Below, one piece after another: positions 33,055 to 42,123 of a stretch of 64,000 nucleotides of DNA (its first letter is position 1; every line of letters begins with the position of its first letter). The notes beneath the pieces are model-generated. The model worked only from the letters and a program-made list of their open reading frames with translations, was not told the DNA's origin and made no database searches. This stretch comes from CmP2 sp052084925 (GTDB lineage: Bacteria > Actinomycetota > Actinomycetes > Actinomycetales > Micrococcaceae), in contig JBQDEV010000002.1 in assembly GCA_052084925.1 (NCBI GenBank), positions 1-64,000 on the forward strand, given 5' to 3'. The translations under genes and the position numbers were made by a program.

Positions 33055-33759
33055 TCAGCGGAATGCTGTTCCAGGGTCGTTCGACGCTGGTGGATAACTC
33101 GATCTCTGCAGAGCACGCCGTTGCTGTCTCACTCGACGCGTCCAGAACAGGGCCAGCAGTACTCCGGCGGCAGCTCCCGCGAGATGTCCGTCCCAGGAGA
33201 TGCCAGGTCGGGGCAGGAACCCGGCGAGCATCGAGATGTAATTCGCGACGACGACGAGCGACACGACAATCGCCCAGAATCGCCGCGCTAACAGTCCATA
33301 CAGCACCAGGAATGCCGCGTAACCATACGTCACGCCCGAAGCTCCGATGTGCACGGCATCGCGTGCCAGCAGCCAGGTCAGGGTTCCGGAGAGCACCCAG
33401 ACCCCGGCGGTGATCAGCAGATAACGACGGGTGAGCCAGGCAATGGCGGTGCCCAGGACCAGCCAGGTGCCGGAGTTGCTGATCAGGTGGGCCAGATCGA
33501 GATGCAGCAGCGGCATGGCCAGCACCCCGATGAGCCCCTCCGTGCTGCGCGGGCGCAGTCCGTACTCGTGGAAGGTCGTCCCCAGCAGCGCGCCGAGGAC
33601 GTACACCAGCCACATCAGTGCCACGGGGAGGGCTACCGGGACCATGCTGCGAATCAGCCGCGACAGCCGGGAACGGGTGGCCGGGTCCCGGGCGCCGGGC
33701 TCGGAGGAGCGCTGTGGGGAATTAGGGGCGCGTGGGGTGGGCGGATCGTGCGGGAACAT
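33055..33759 (-). CDS. Rhomboid-family intramembrane serine protease
   Basis: 234 residues from ATG 33759. Six or seven membrane helices; the catalytic serine is in 'HIGASGVTYGY' near 140 and the catalytic histidine in 'WDGHLAGAAAG' near 191. 'HLDLAHLISNSGTWL' near 90-104 carries the conserved His and Asn of helix 2. Rhomboids cut membrane proteins within the bilayer; the substrate is unknown. GAAGGA lies about 8 nt before 33759. A longer start at 33798 is only 4 nt from TAGGCT (33803-33808) and is less likely. It is head-to-head with the prepilin peptidase. Confidence 0.85.
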   Translation of the reverse strand: MFPHDPPTPRAPNSPQRSSEPGARDPATRSRLSRLIRSMVPVALPVALMWLVYVLGALLGTTFHEYGLRPRSTEGLIGVLAMPLLHLDLAHLISNSGTWLVLGTAIAWLTRRYLLITAGVWVLSGTLTWLLARDAVHIGASGVTYGYAAFLVLYGLLARRFWAIVVSLVVVANYISMLAGFLPRPGISWDGHLAGAAAGVLLALFWTRRVRQQRRALQRSSYPPASNDPGTAFR

Positions 33760-33842
33760 CGGCGAGGTCCTTCGCGTCACGGGGTGTCGATCGGTCATCC
33801 ACAGCCTATCGACTCCGCCGCCTGTCGAGGCCGGGCACCGCA

Positions 33843-33848
33843 TAGCAT
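33843..33848 (+). promoter_or_regulatory. -10 box of the prepilin peptidase gene (leaderless spacing)
   Basis: TAGCAT lies 6 nt before the ATG at 33855. Confidence 0.5.
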
Positions 33849-33854
33849 AAGAGC

Positions 33855-34403
33855 ATGCTTCTGCTGATCTGGCGCGTGCTCGGCGACGCCGTCGATGCCG
33901 GGAACCCTGTGGACGTGCTCGCCGCGGTGACGGCGGCACTCGGACTCGTCTGGTTCGTGGTGTGCGCTGTGCCCCTGTGGGTGTTCGATGCGCGCGAGCA
34001 CCGGTTGCCGAACCGGTGGACGCTGTTGCTGGTCGGCGGCGGGGCACTGTGCCTGGGTGCGGCCACGCTGCTCGCCCCATCGGCTTCGGAGCTGTCGGGA
34101 CGGGGCGTGCGGATGCTGCTGGCCGGACTGGTGTATGCCGGGGTGATGTTCGTGCTGCATCTGCTCACTCGCGGCGGGATGGGCATGGGGGATGTGAAGT
34201 TGGCCGCCGGGCTGGGCGTGTATACGGGCTGGCTGAGCTGGGACGGGCTGCTGGCTTCCGTGGTGTTCGGATTCCTGATCGGGGGAGTGCTGGCCCTGCT
34301 GCTGGTGCTCACCCGTCGGGCCACCCGCTCCACCCGGATCGCCTTCGGCCCGTCACTGCTGCTGGGTGCGATGGTGCCGCTGCTACTCATGGACGCCAGC
34401 TAG
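33855..34403 (+). CDS. A24 prepilin peptidase, short form
   Basis: 182 residues with about five to six membrane helices. The two catalytic aspartates of the type IV prepilin peptidases are in 'VFDAREHRLPNRWT' (near 44-57) and 'GMGMGDVKLAAGLG' (near 110-123). The N-terminal methyltransferase domain of PilD is absent, as in short actinobacterial TadV-like enzymes. No pilin, ATPase or Tad gene is in the window, so substrates must be elsewhere. A very long perfect hairpin follows. Confidence 0.85.
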   Translation: MLLLIWRVLGDAVDAGNPVDVLAAVTAALGLVWFVVCAVPLWVFDAREHRLPNRWTLLLVGGGALCLGAATLLAPSASELSGRGVRMLLAGLVYAGVMFVLHLLTRGGMGMGDVKLAAGLGVYTGWLSWDGLLASVVFGFLIGGVLALLLVLTRRATRSTRIAFGPSLLLGAMVPLLLMDAS

Positions 34404-34430
34404 CCGCACCGCAGAACTGCTTCAGAACCG

Positions 34431-34480
34431 CCTCCGGCCCGTCGCCGACACCCGGTGGGGTCTCGGCGACGGGCCGGAGG
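34431..34480. terminator. Long hairpin between prepilin peptidase and fumC
   Basis: A perfect 18-bp stem (CCTCCGGCCCGTCGCCGA, 34431-34448, with 34463-34480) has a 14-nt loop. It lies between convergent genes and probably stops both. Confidence 0.8.
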
Positions 34481-34516
34481 GCGTCGTCGCGGTGTCGTCG
34501 TGGGACGAGGTGCTGG

Positions 34517-35935
34517 TTACTCTGCGGGACGCGTCATGGACATGGTGTCCAGGGCAGCGTCCAGCTGTTCCTCGGTGACCTCGCCGCGCTCGACATAGCC
34601 GAGGTCGATCACGGCTTCACGCACGGTCATCTTGTTATTGACCGAGTGCTTGGCGATCTTCGCGGCGGCTTCGTAGCCGATGACCTTGTTCAGGGGGGTC
34701 ACGATCGAGGGGGAAGCACCCGCCAGGAAGGAGCAGCGCTCCTCGTTGGCGGTGATGCCGTCGATCATCTTGTCGGCCATCACCCGGGAGGTGTTGGCCA
34801 GCAGGCGGATGGACTCCAGCAGGTTGGCGGCCATCACCGGGATGCCGACGTTGAGCTCAAAGGCGCCGTTGGTGGAGGACAGCGCCACCGTGGTGTCGTT
34901 GCCGATGACCTGGGCACAGACCATGATGGCGGCCTCGCAGATCACCGGGTTCACCTTGCCGGGCATGATGGAGGAACCGGGCTGCAGATCCGGGATCGCG
35001 ATCTCGCCGAGGCCGGTGTTCGGGCCTGAGCCCATCCAACGCAGGTCGTTGTTGATCTTCATGATCGAGTAGGCGATGTTGCGCAGCTGACCGGAGGCCT
35101 CGACGAGACCGTCGCGGTTGGCCTGAGCCTCGAAGTGGTCGCGAGCCTCGGTGATCGCCAGCCCGGTCTGCTCGGCGAGCAGCTCGATCACGCGGGCGGA
35201 GAAACCCTTCGGGGTGTTGATGCCGGTGCCCACGGCGGTGCCGCCCAGCGGCACTTCGGCGACGCGGGGCAGCGAGGAGTCGACGCGCTCGATGCCGTAG
35301 CGCACCTGGGCTGCGTAGCCGCCGAACTCCTGGCCCAGGGTGACAGGGGTGGCGTCCATCAGGTGGGTTCGCCCGGACTTCACGACGCCGGCGAAGGCTT
35401 CGGCCTTCTTCTCGAGGGAGACCGCCAGGTAGTCCAGGGCGGGCTTCAGATCGTTGATCAGCGCGCCGGTCACAGCCAGGTGGACCGAGGTGGGGAACAC
35501 GTCGTTGGAGGACTGTGAGGCGTTGACGTGGTCGTTGGGGTGGACCTCGTTCTCGGAGCCGGCCTCCTTCAGTGCCCGAGTAGCCAGGGTGGCGAGCACC
35601 TCGTTGGTGTTCATGTTGGAGGAGGTGCCCGAACCGGTCTGGAAGACGTCGATCGGGTAGTGGCCGTCATGCGCGCCGGAGATGACCTCGTCGGCTGCGG
35701 CGACGATGGCGTCGGCGCGGTCCTGGGTGATCACCTGCAGCTCGGCGTTGGCGCGGGCGGCAGCCTTCTTCACCTCGGCCAGGGCGTGGATGTGGGCCGG
35801 TTCCAGGGGCTTGCCGGAGATCGGGAAGTTCTCCACGGCCCGCTGGGTCTGCGCCCGGTACAGGGCGTTGATCGGGACCTGGACCTCGCCCATGGTGTCG
35901 TGCTCGATACGGTACTGCTGTTGCGATTCAGTCAT
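34517..35935 (-). CDS. fumC: Class II fumarate hydratase
   Basis: 472 residues. It hydrates fumarate to malate, the step after succinate dehydrogenase, and needs no metal. Signature 'GSSIMPGKVNP' at about 319-329; 'GSGTSSNMNTNEV' near 104-116 and the catalytic region 'TSVHLA' follow the fumarase/aspartase pattern. The favoured start is ATG 35935, 7 nt after TAGGAT. The upstream ATG at 35944 overlaps that box. Carbonic anhydrase ends 34 nt upstream on the same strand. Confidence 0.96.
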   Translation of the reverse strand: MTESQQQYRIEHDTMGEVQVPINALYRAQTQRAVENFPISGKPLEPAHIHALAEVKKAAARANAELQVITQDRADAIVAAADEVISGAHDGHYPIDVFQTGSGTSSNMNTNEVLATLATRALKEAGSENEVHPNDHVNASQSSNDVFPTSVHLAVTGALINDLKPALDYLAVSLEKKAEAFAGVVKSGRTHLMDATPVTLGQEFGGYAAQVRYGIERVDSSLPRVAEVPLGGTAVGTGINTPKGFSARVIELLAEQTGLAITEARDHFEAQANRDGLVEASGQLRNIAYSIMKINNDLRWMGSGPNTGLGEIAIPDLQPGSSIMPGKVNPVICEAAIMVCAQVIGNDTTVALSSTNGAFELNVGIPVMAANLLESIRLLANTSRVMADKMIDGITANEERCSFLAGASPSIVTPLNKVIGYEAAAKIAKHSVNNKMTVREAVIDLGYVERGEVTEEQLDAALDTMSMTRPAE

Positions 35936-35942
35936 AGTGCTC

Positions 35943-35948
35943 ATCCTA
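35943..35948 (-). promoter_or_regulatory. -10 box of fumC (leaderless spacing)
   Basis: TAGGAT on the minus strand lies 7 nt before the ATG at 35935. Confidence 0.55.
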
Positions 35949-35969
35949 ATGTTCGGGGTCGGAGGGTTT

Positions 35970-36590
35970 CTATCGTCGCGTGTCGATGTCGCCGACGGCG
36001 TCGCCGATCTCGACGGTGCCGTTGGCCAGCGAGTAGGTGAGTCCGAGCACCGCGGTGCGCCCGTCCTCCACGGCGTCAGCCAGGGAACGGGAGGTCTCCA
36101 CGAGGCGGTGCACGGTCTGGTCGGTGTGCTCGGCGACGGTCCCGTTGACGTCGGTGATCCCGTGCTGACGGGCGGCCAGCACGGAGGGGGTGATCCGCTC
36201 CACCAGCGAGCGGATGAACCCGGGGGGCATGGTGCCGGTCTCGTACGAGTTCACGGCGGCGGTGACGGCGCCGCAGGAGTCATGTCCGAGCACGATGATC
36301 AGCGGGATATTGAGGATGTCGACGGAGTATTCCAGGGAGCCCAGTACGGCGTCGTCGATGACCTGGCCCGCGGTGCGGACCACGAACACGTCGCCGAGGC
36401 CGACATCGAAGATGATCTCGGCGGCCAACCGGGAGTCCGAGCAACCGAAGATCACGGCCAACGGATTCTGCGTTCCGGTCAGCGAGGCCCGGCGTGCGGC
36501 GTTCTGGTTGGGGTGCAGGGTGGTGCCGCCGACGAAGCGGTCGTTGCCCTCGGCGAGGATCTGCCAGGCACGGGTGGGGGTAGCGGGCAT
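35970..36590 (-). CDS. Beta-class carbonic anhydrase
   Basis: 206 residues. It interconverts CO2 and bicarbonate. Zinc ligands C50, H103 and C106 ('GCSDSR', 'GHDSCGAV') and the catalytic D52-x-R54 pair are all present, so it should be active. No signal peptide, so cytoplasmic. AAGG lies about 8 nt before the ATG. It stands between DUF4245 (29 nt upstream on the same strand) and fumC, and bicarbonate supply for carboxylases such as PurK/PurE would be a natural use (inference). Confidence 0.93.
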   Translation of the reverse strand: MPATPTRAWQILAEGNDRFVGGTTLHPNQNAARRASLTGTQNPLAVIFGCSDSRLAAEIIFDVGLGDVFVVRTAGQVIDDAVLGSLEYSVDILNIPLIIVLGHDSCGAVTAAVNSYETGTMPPGFIRSLVERITPSVLAARQHGITDVNGTVAEHTDQTVHRLVETSRSLADAVEDGRTAVLGLTYSLANGTVEIGDAVGDIDTRR

Positions 36591-36619
36591 CGGGGACCTT
36601 CTCTGATCGGGGGAGGGGG

Positions 36620-37240
36620 TCAGTCGGTGGCGGGCTCGGCGGTGTCGGCCGAATCGGCGGCGGCCGCGAGTGCTTCTGTCAGGGCGGTGAGCTGCTCATC
36701 GGTGCCGGAACCGGAGACGACGAGGGTCACTGCGGCATCGGCGGTGTTATCTGCCAGCTCCGTGACGAGGTAGGTGTGGCCGTTGTCGGCCCGGTGCACG
36801 CTGAAGCTGTGCCCGGCCAGGTCGATGATTCCGGATTCTTGGGCGCCCTGGACCTGCTGGTCCACCCAGGTGCCGTTGGCGTCGGCGGTCTGCACGAAAC
36901 CGACGAACTCCTCATCCGGGGTCACATAGCCCACCTGCCAGTTCGGCACGCCATCGGCGGTGGAGCCGTTCCAGCGCGCGTAGCTGGCGTACCAGTCATC
37001 GGGGATCGAGGGAGCCAAGGGGGTGAACTCGGCAACGCTGCCGGCTTCGGCGGCGATCACGGGGACGTCCAGTCCCGGATCGGCGTCGCGCTCGCGCAGC
37101 GGGTTCAGCATCACCACGATGGCGACGATGGCCACCGTGGCCAGCACGGAATAGGCCATGGCCTTCACGTTCTGGTACATGCGCTCGCCCTGCTTGCGCG
37201 TGTATTGAGGCTTCGGAGCGGCGTCGACGGGTTGAGTCAC
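36620..37240 (-). CDS. DUF4245 family membrane-anchored protein
   Basis: 206 residues. A cytoplasmic head with 'TRKQGERMYQN', one membrane helix (about 27-45) and an outer domain of about 150 residues with 'YASYARWNGST' and 'WQVGYVTPDEEFVGFVQT' blocks, typical of DUF4245. Function unknown. It is divergent from glpX, the same neighbour it has in Mycobacterium. CACAAT lies 7 nt before GTG 37240, so that start is preferred over ATG 37249; this -10 is weaker than the others. Confidence 0.82.
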   Translation of the reverse strand: MTQPVDAAPKPQYTRKQGERMYQNVKAMAYSVLATVAIVAIVVMLNPLRERDADPGLDVPVIAAEAGSVAEFTPLAPSIPDDWYASYARWNGSTADGVPNWQVGYVTPDEEFVGFVQTADANGTWVDQQVQGAQESGIIDLAGHSFSVHRADNGHTYLVTELADNTADAAVTLVVSGSGTDEQLTALTEALAAAADSADTAEPATD

Positions 37241-37334
37241 GGACTCCATTGTGCCACTTCGGCATCGGGCTCTCGGCTCCCAGTAGGATGTGAAGAGCAG
37301 CAGTGCCGCTCAACGACGATACGGAGTACAGATC

Positions 37335-38354
37335 ATGGCGAAAGCCGATGGACAGCCGCAGACCGACATCACCGACTCCTTGAAGCCCGACCGCAACCTG
37401 GCAATGGAGCTGGTGCGCGTGACCGAGGCCGCAGCCATCGCCGGGGGCCACTGGGTGGGCTACGGCGACAAGAACCGCGCCGACGGCGCCGCGGTGGACG
37501 CCATGCGCAAGTTCATGGACACCGTGCGGATGAACGGCGTCGTCGTCATCGGCGAAGGCGAGAAGGACGAAGCCCCCATGCTCTTCAACGGGGAGAACGT
37601 GGGCGACGGCACCGGAGCCGAGGTGGATGTCGCAGTCGATCCGATCGACGGAACCCGCCTGACCGCGCTGGGCTACAACAACGCGCTGAGCGTCTTCGCC
37701 GTCGCCGAGCGCGGCACCATGTTCGACGCCTCCTCGGTGTTCTACATGGAGAAGATGGTGGTGGGCCCGGAGGCCGCCGAAATGGTGGACCTGCGCCTGC
37801 CGGTCAAGCAGAACATCCACCTGCTGAGCAAGGCACTGAACAAGCCGGTCTCGCAGCTGAACATCTGTGTGCTGGATCGCCCCCGACACGAGGGTCTGGT
37901 GCGCGAGATCCGCGATGCCGGGGCTCGCGTGAAGTTCATCATGGACGGCGACGTGGCCGGCGGCATCGCTGCGGCCCGTCACAACACCGACGTGGACATG
38001 CTGCTGGGCACCGGTGGCACCCCCGAGGGTGTGGTCACCGCCTGTGCGCTGAAGGCCACCGGCGGCATGATCCAGGGCCGGTTGGCCCCGATCGACGACG
38101 ACGAGCGCCAGAAAGCCATCGACGCCGGGCTGGACCTGGACCAGGTACTCACCACCGATGACCTGGTCCGCTCGGACAACTGCTACTTCGCCGCCACCGG
38201 CATCACCGATGGTGACCTGCTGCGCGGCGCGCGGTACTACAACGACCGGATCGTCACCCAGTCCATCGTGATGCGCTCCAAGTCGGGCACGGTGCGCATG
38301 GTGGACGCCGAGCACCGCACCGCCAAGTGGCCGGAGTGGCTGCCGGAGCGCTGA
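37335..38354 (+). CDS. glpX: Class II fructose-1,6-bisphosphatase
   Basis: 339 residues. It removes the 1-phosphate of fructose-1,6-bisphosphate, the committed step of gluconeogenesis, and is usually the only FBPase in actinobacteria. The metal and substrate motifs are 'VVIGEGEKDEAPML' near 71-84 and 'DPIDGT' at 102-107. GGAG lies 8 nt before the ATG at 37335. TAGGAT at 37284-37289 would give a leader of about 40 nt. The gene is convergent with manA. Confidence 0.95.
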   Translation: MAKADGQPQTDITDSLKPDRNLAMELVRVTEAAAIAGGHWVGYGDKNRADGAAVDAMRKFMDTVRMNGVVVIGEGEKDEAPMLFNGENVGDGTGAEVDVAVDPIDGTRLTALGYNNALSVFAVAERGTMFDASSVFYMEKMVVGPEAAEMVDLRLPVKQNIHLLSKALNKPVSQLNICVLDRPRHEGLVREIRDAGARVKFIMDGDVAGGIAAARHNTDVDMLLGTGGTPEGVVTACALKATGGMIQGRLAPIDDDERQKAIDAGLDLDQVLTTDDLVRSDNCYFAATGITDGDLLRGARYYNDRIVTQSIVMRSKSGTVRMVDAEHRTAKWPEWLPER

Positions 38355-38363
38355 GCTCCGCCG

Positions 38364-39752
38364 CTAGGATCCGGCGGATTCTGAGGCGCCGGTCGCCGCG
38401 CTGGGACACCCGATGACGAACACCGTCGTCGGGTGTTCTGCGTTAACGGCATGCAGCGTCAGCGCACCGGTCTGTGCCGGGGCGAAGGCTGATCGGCCCG
38501 GGGCCAGGTCCAACGACTCTCGGGTCGCGGAGACCTGTGTCCGGCCCGCGGTGCACACCAGGATGCGGGGACCGGCGTCGGGTAGGGTCAGTGCACTGTC
38601 GGGGTCGAGATCGACTCGGGTGACGGTGAAGTCCTCGACCGGGACCGGGAAACGGCTGACCCGTGCACCCGCCGGGACGTCGGCGCAGGATTCCGGGGAC
38701 ACCCGCGGATCTGTGGTGGGGGTGAAATCGACGACACGCTGCAGTTCGGTGACGTTGATGTATTTCGGGGTGAGCCCGCCGCGCAGCACGTTGTCGGAGG
38801 ACGCCATGGTCTCCAGCCCCAGGCCCGACAGGTAGGCGTGGACCACGCCGGCGCCCAGGAAGATCGCTTCACCGGGGGCGAGAGTGACCCGGTTCATCAG
38901 CACCGAAACCAGCACGCCCGGATCATCGGGGTGGTGCGAGGCGATCTCAGCTGCCGCACCCAGGGAGGTGTCCGCGGCGACCGCTTCGGCGTTATCGGGG
39001 TGGCACAGGGCGGTGAGCAGCCGGGTGCTGAAGGTGCGGTTGTCCGCATCGTCCGCCCAGGGACCCTCCGGGTCCAGCAAGGCTGTGAATACCCCGGCCA
39101 GATCTCCGACGTCGAGGCGCTGAGAGAAGTCGGTGACCGCCCGCAACACGTCGTCCGAGAGCTCATTCAGGGCACCGAGTCGTCGGAACGATGCGGCGGA
39201 CTCGCCCGGGGGGCGGAACCCGCACAGGGCAGAGAACTCGGTGAGGGCGACGAGCATTTCGGGTTTGTGATTGCGGTCCTTGTAGCAGCGTTCCGGGGCA
39301 TCCAGTGCGGTACCACGGGCATTCTCCGTCTCCCAGCCCTGCATCGCCTGGGCGGAGGTCGGGTGCGCCTGGATGGACAGCGGGGCCGCGGCGGCCAGCA
39401 GCTTCACGAGGAATGGCAGCTGTGGGGCGTCTGCGTCACCGGAGGCCGCGACACCGTCGTTCAGGCAGGCTCCGAGCGTCGCTGCGGGGGCGGCCGCCAA
39501 CAGCGCATCCAGCGAGATAGGCGCGCCCTGGTGCTCGACGAGCGAGGGGGCACCCGGGTGCGATCCCAACCAGAGTTCGGCCTCGGGCTCGGCAGCGGGC
39601 TCGCGGCCCTGCAGTGCGGCGAGTAGCTCGGTGGAACCCCACGCGTAGTCGCGCACGGGACCGTCGAGCAGGTAGATCTCAGCGAGGTCATCAACGGTGA
39701 GTGCTGTGCCGGATGCTACGGCAGGGGAATGCGGGGGAGTGGAAGAGGTCAT
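38364..39752 (-). CDS. manA: Mannose-6-phosphate isomerase, class I
   Basis: 462 residues. It converts fructose-6-phosphate and mannose-6-phosphate, feeding GDP-mannose synthesis with manC. The zinc-site segments are 'SIQAHPTSAQAMQGWETE' near 123-140 and 'YKDRNHKPEMLVAL' near 154-167. 'PGEAIFLGAGVVHAYLSGLGLE' region near 300-320 carries the last ligand and the cupin fold. The start is ATG 39752, giving the usual 'DYAWGSTELLAALQG' opening near 32-46. It begins 14 nt after the LCP stop, so the two are probably co-transcribed. Confidence 0.92.
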   Translation of the reverse strand: MTSSTPPHSPAVASGTALTVDDLAEIYLLDGPVRDYAWGSTELLAALQGREPAAEPEAELWLGSHPGAPSLVEHQGAPISLDALLAAAPAATLGACLNDGVAASGDADAPQLPFLVKLLAAAAPLSIQAHPTSAQAMQGWETENARGTALDAPERCYKDRNHKPEMLVALTEFSALCGFRPPGESAASFRRLGALNELSDDVLRAVTDFSQRLDVGDLAGVFTALLDPEGPWADDADNRTFSTRLLTALCHPDNAEAVAADTSLGAAAEIASHHPDDPGVLVSVLMNRVTLAPGEAIFLGAGVVHAYLSGLGLETMASSDNVLRGGLTPKYINVTELQRVVDFTPTTDPRVSPESCADVPAGARVSRFPVPVEDFTVTRVDLDPDSALTLPDAGPRILVCTAGRTQVSATRESLDLAPGRSAFAPAQTGALTLHAVNAEHPTTVFVIGCPSAATGASESAGS

Positions 39753-39766
39753 CGTCAGCGCACGAC

Positions 39767-41440
39767 CTATCCGGGGTGACAGTACTGGTTGGTCGAGGAA
39801 GCATCCTCGAGCAGGTTCTCCTGATAGGTGTCCTCGGCCCACATCAGGTACTCCGCGGTGATCTCGGTGCCGTCGGCCTGGGTGGGCGCATCCGGCCAAT
39901 CGGCGGGATCCTGCGAAGCGGCGGAGCCGCGCTCGGAACCGGTGGCCTCATCACCCTCGATGTCCATGTGGATCTGACTCAGATGCGTCAGCACGGGGGC
40001 GATGTTCACCCCGGCCGGGGTGCCGCCCAGCGGCGTGTCGTCAGCGGCGAGCATGTCCGCGACGCGGGAGTGGACTAGATCGAAATCAGGATAGGTCGAG
40101 AACCGCTCGCCCTGGTCGCCGAAGTCCGGGGCGCCGATCGTCAGTCGATCCATGGGGACCTGCTGCGACTTCGCACCCAGGGAGAGGAAGGTGCCCAGCT
40201 GCTGCTGCGGCAGGTCGGTCTCCACGATCTGCTCTCCGGCATCGAGAATCCCCTCGAAACGGGTCAGCAAGGTGGGCAGGTTGAACTGCGAGAGCATGGC
40301 CTGCTGGATGCACTGCTGGCGGCGGATCCGGGAGTAGTCGGAGGACCAGTGCCGGGACCGGGCGAACGCGAGGGCGTCCTTGCCGTCGAAGTCATAGGTG
40401 CCGGGACCCCACCAGGCGTTGCCCCAGTTACCATCGGGGCGGTTGCCGCGATGCGTGGTCCACCCGCCGGTGGTGACGGTGACCCCACCCATGGAGTCGA
40501 TCAGCTGGGCGAAGCCCTCCATGTCCAGCAGCACATAGGCCTGCACGTCGAGGCCCAGGATGCCGCTGGCCGCGTCCATCATCGCCTCCGCGCCCGGATC
40601 GTCGGCACCGGGGTAGAGGTCGCTGTGGTCGTTCACCACGTCGACGTAGAGCGAGTTGATAATGCACTCGTCGCCGCAGTCGTAGCCGTTGGGATACACC
40701 GACCACAGCGGAGAGTCGTCCGAGAACTGGGTGTTCTGGAAGTTGCGGGGGATCGAGAACAGGATGATCTTGCCGGTGTCGGCGTTCACGGAGGCCACGG
40801 AGATCGAGTCCGGGCGCAGCCCTTGGCGGCCCTCGCCGGCGTCGCCGCCCATCACCAGGAAGTTGTAGCGGCCGTTGACCGGATCGATCGGCGGGCCATC
40901 GGCGAAGATGGTGGACAGTGAGGCCCGTGAGGAATTCAGCATGACGGAGCCGAAGCCCAGCACCCCCGAGGTCAGCACCATCAGGATCACGGTAGTAAAG
41001 GCCACGATCGGTTTGAGACCGGGGGCCAGCAACCGGAAGCGAATGAGCCGGAACGTATCGATCCACAGGATTGCCCAGCCCACGGCCAGGGCCGCCAGCA
41101 GGAGCACCGCGAGGAATTGCGCCGTCGGGTAGCTGGCCAGCACCACCATCACGTCGCGGGCGAAGAACGCGCCGAGGATCACCAGCACCAGCAGCACCCA
41201 GAGCGAAACGGTCACGCCCATGGCGAAGCGTCCCACCCGGCGATTGCCCGCCAGGGTCTGGGTGCTGCCGGGCACGAGCAGGGTCAGGGCCAGCAACAGG
41301 AACGAGCGCTTGCTGCGCTCCGGGGCGGTGGCGCCCTGGGGGTGCTTCAGGGGGTCGACAGAGGCTCCGTCGGGGCGGAACCGGTCGAACCGGCGCTGAC
41401 GGAAGGCGGCGAGGTCTCGGCGCGAAAGAGTCTTAGCCAT
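39767..41440 (-). CDS. LytR-CpsA-Psr (LCP) family glycopolymer transferase
   Basis: 557 residues. LCP enzymes transfer lipid-linked glycopolymers onto peptidoglycan (in mycobacteria, arabinogalactan). The LCP domain (about 190-455) shows 'NFLVMGGDAGEGRQGLRPDS' near 192-211 and 'KIILFSIPRNFQNT' near 220-233, with the conserved Arg residues that bind the pyrophosphate. The N-terminus carries about four membrane helices (about 45-160) instead of the usual single one. No clear ribosome-binding site is seen. Its neighbours are manA and purE. Confidence 0.9.
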   Translation of the reverse strand: MAKTLSRRDLAAFRQRRFDRFRPDGASVDPLKHPQGATAPERSKRSFLLLALTLLVPGSTQTLAGNRRVGRFAMGVTVSLWVLLVLVILGAFFARDVMVVLASYPTAQFLAVLLLAALAVGWAILWIDTFRLIRFRLLAPGLKPIVAFTTVILMVLTSGVLGFGSVMLNSSRASLSTIFADGPPIDPVNGRYNFLVMGGDAGEGRQGLRPDSISVASVNADTGKIILFSIPRNFQNTQFSDDSPLWSVYPNGYDCGDECIINSLYVDVVNDHSDLYPGADDPGAEAMMDAASGILGLDVQAYVLLDMEGFAQLIDSMGGVTVTTGGWTTHRGNRPDGNWGNAWWGPGTYDFDGKDALAFARSRHWSSDYSRIRRQQCIQQAMLSQFNLPTLLTRFEGILDAGEQIVETDLPQQQLGTFLSLGAKSQQVPMDRLTIGAPDFGDQGERFSTYPDFDLVHSRVADMLAADDTPLGGTPAGVNIAPVLTHLSQIHMDIEGDEATGSERGSAASQDPADWPDAPTQADGTEITAEYLMWAEDTYQENLLEDASSTNQYCHPG

Positions 41441-41454
41441 GGAATATCTGTGGA

Positions 41455-42039
41455 TCAGGCCTCGGTTGAACGGTATCCAGGATTACCCTGCAGTGTCTCA
41501 CGCAGACGGGCCCCCTTGGCGGAGGCGGTGCGCTTGAGCTCCTCGGCGAACTCGACGAGTCGGCCGCGCAGCCGCTCGGATTCGGGGCCGGAGCCCGAAG
41601 CGAGAATACGTGTTGCCAGCAGTCCGGCGTTGCGTGCCCCGCCGATGGACACGGTGGCCACCGGCACCCCGGCCGGCATCTGGACGATCGAGAGCAGCGA
41701 ATCCATGCCGTCGAGGGTCTTTAACGGAACCGGGACCCCAATCACCGGCAGCGGGGTGGTGGAGGCCAGCATGCCCGGCAGATGTGCCGCACCGCCGGCT
41801 CCGGCGATGATCACTTGTAGGCCGCGCTCATGGACGCGCGTGCCGTAATCGATCATCTCGTGGGGCATCCGGTGGGCGGAGACGACGTCGGCCTCATAGG
41901 TGATCCCGAACTCCTCGAGTGCCTCTGCCGCAGCCTGCATGACGGGCCAGTCGGAGTCGGAGCCCATCACGATGCCGACCTGGGGTGCCGTGGTGGACTC
42001 CGATGCTGCGGAATCGAGGCTGGTGCTCTGGTGGGTCAT
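41455..42039 (-). CDS. purE: N5-carboxyaminoimidazole ribonucleotide mutase
   Basis: 194 residues. It moves the carboxyl group made by PurK onto C4 in purine synthesis. 'GIVMGSDSDWPVM' near 23-35 and 'VVSAHRMP' near 54-61 hold the catalytic Ser and His. 'AGAGGAAHLPGMLAS' near 81-95 is the mobile loop region. The C-terminal 40 residues are an extension. Codon 106 (41722-41724) is TTA, unusual in a housekeeping gene at this GC content. AGGAGA precedes the ATG. It lies 84 nt after purK. Confidence 0.95.
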   Translation of the reverse strand: MTHQSTSLDSAASESTTAPQVGIVMGSDSDWPVMQAAAEALEEFGITYEADVVSAHRMPHEMIDYGTRVHERGLQVIIAGAGGAAHLPGMLASTTPLPVIGVPVPLKTLDGMDSLLSIVQMPAGVPVATVSIGGARNAGLLATRILASGSGPESERLRGRLVEFAEELKRTASAKGARLRETLQGNPGYRSTEA

Positions 42040-42123
42040 CGTCTGGCAGTCTCCTGGCTAGCTGGTACCGGGTCGAAGTAAAGGATGAAGTGGCGGGGAG
42101 GAGCGGTGGGGTCGGTGTGAGGG

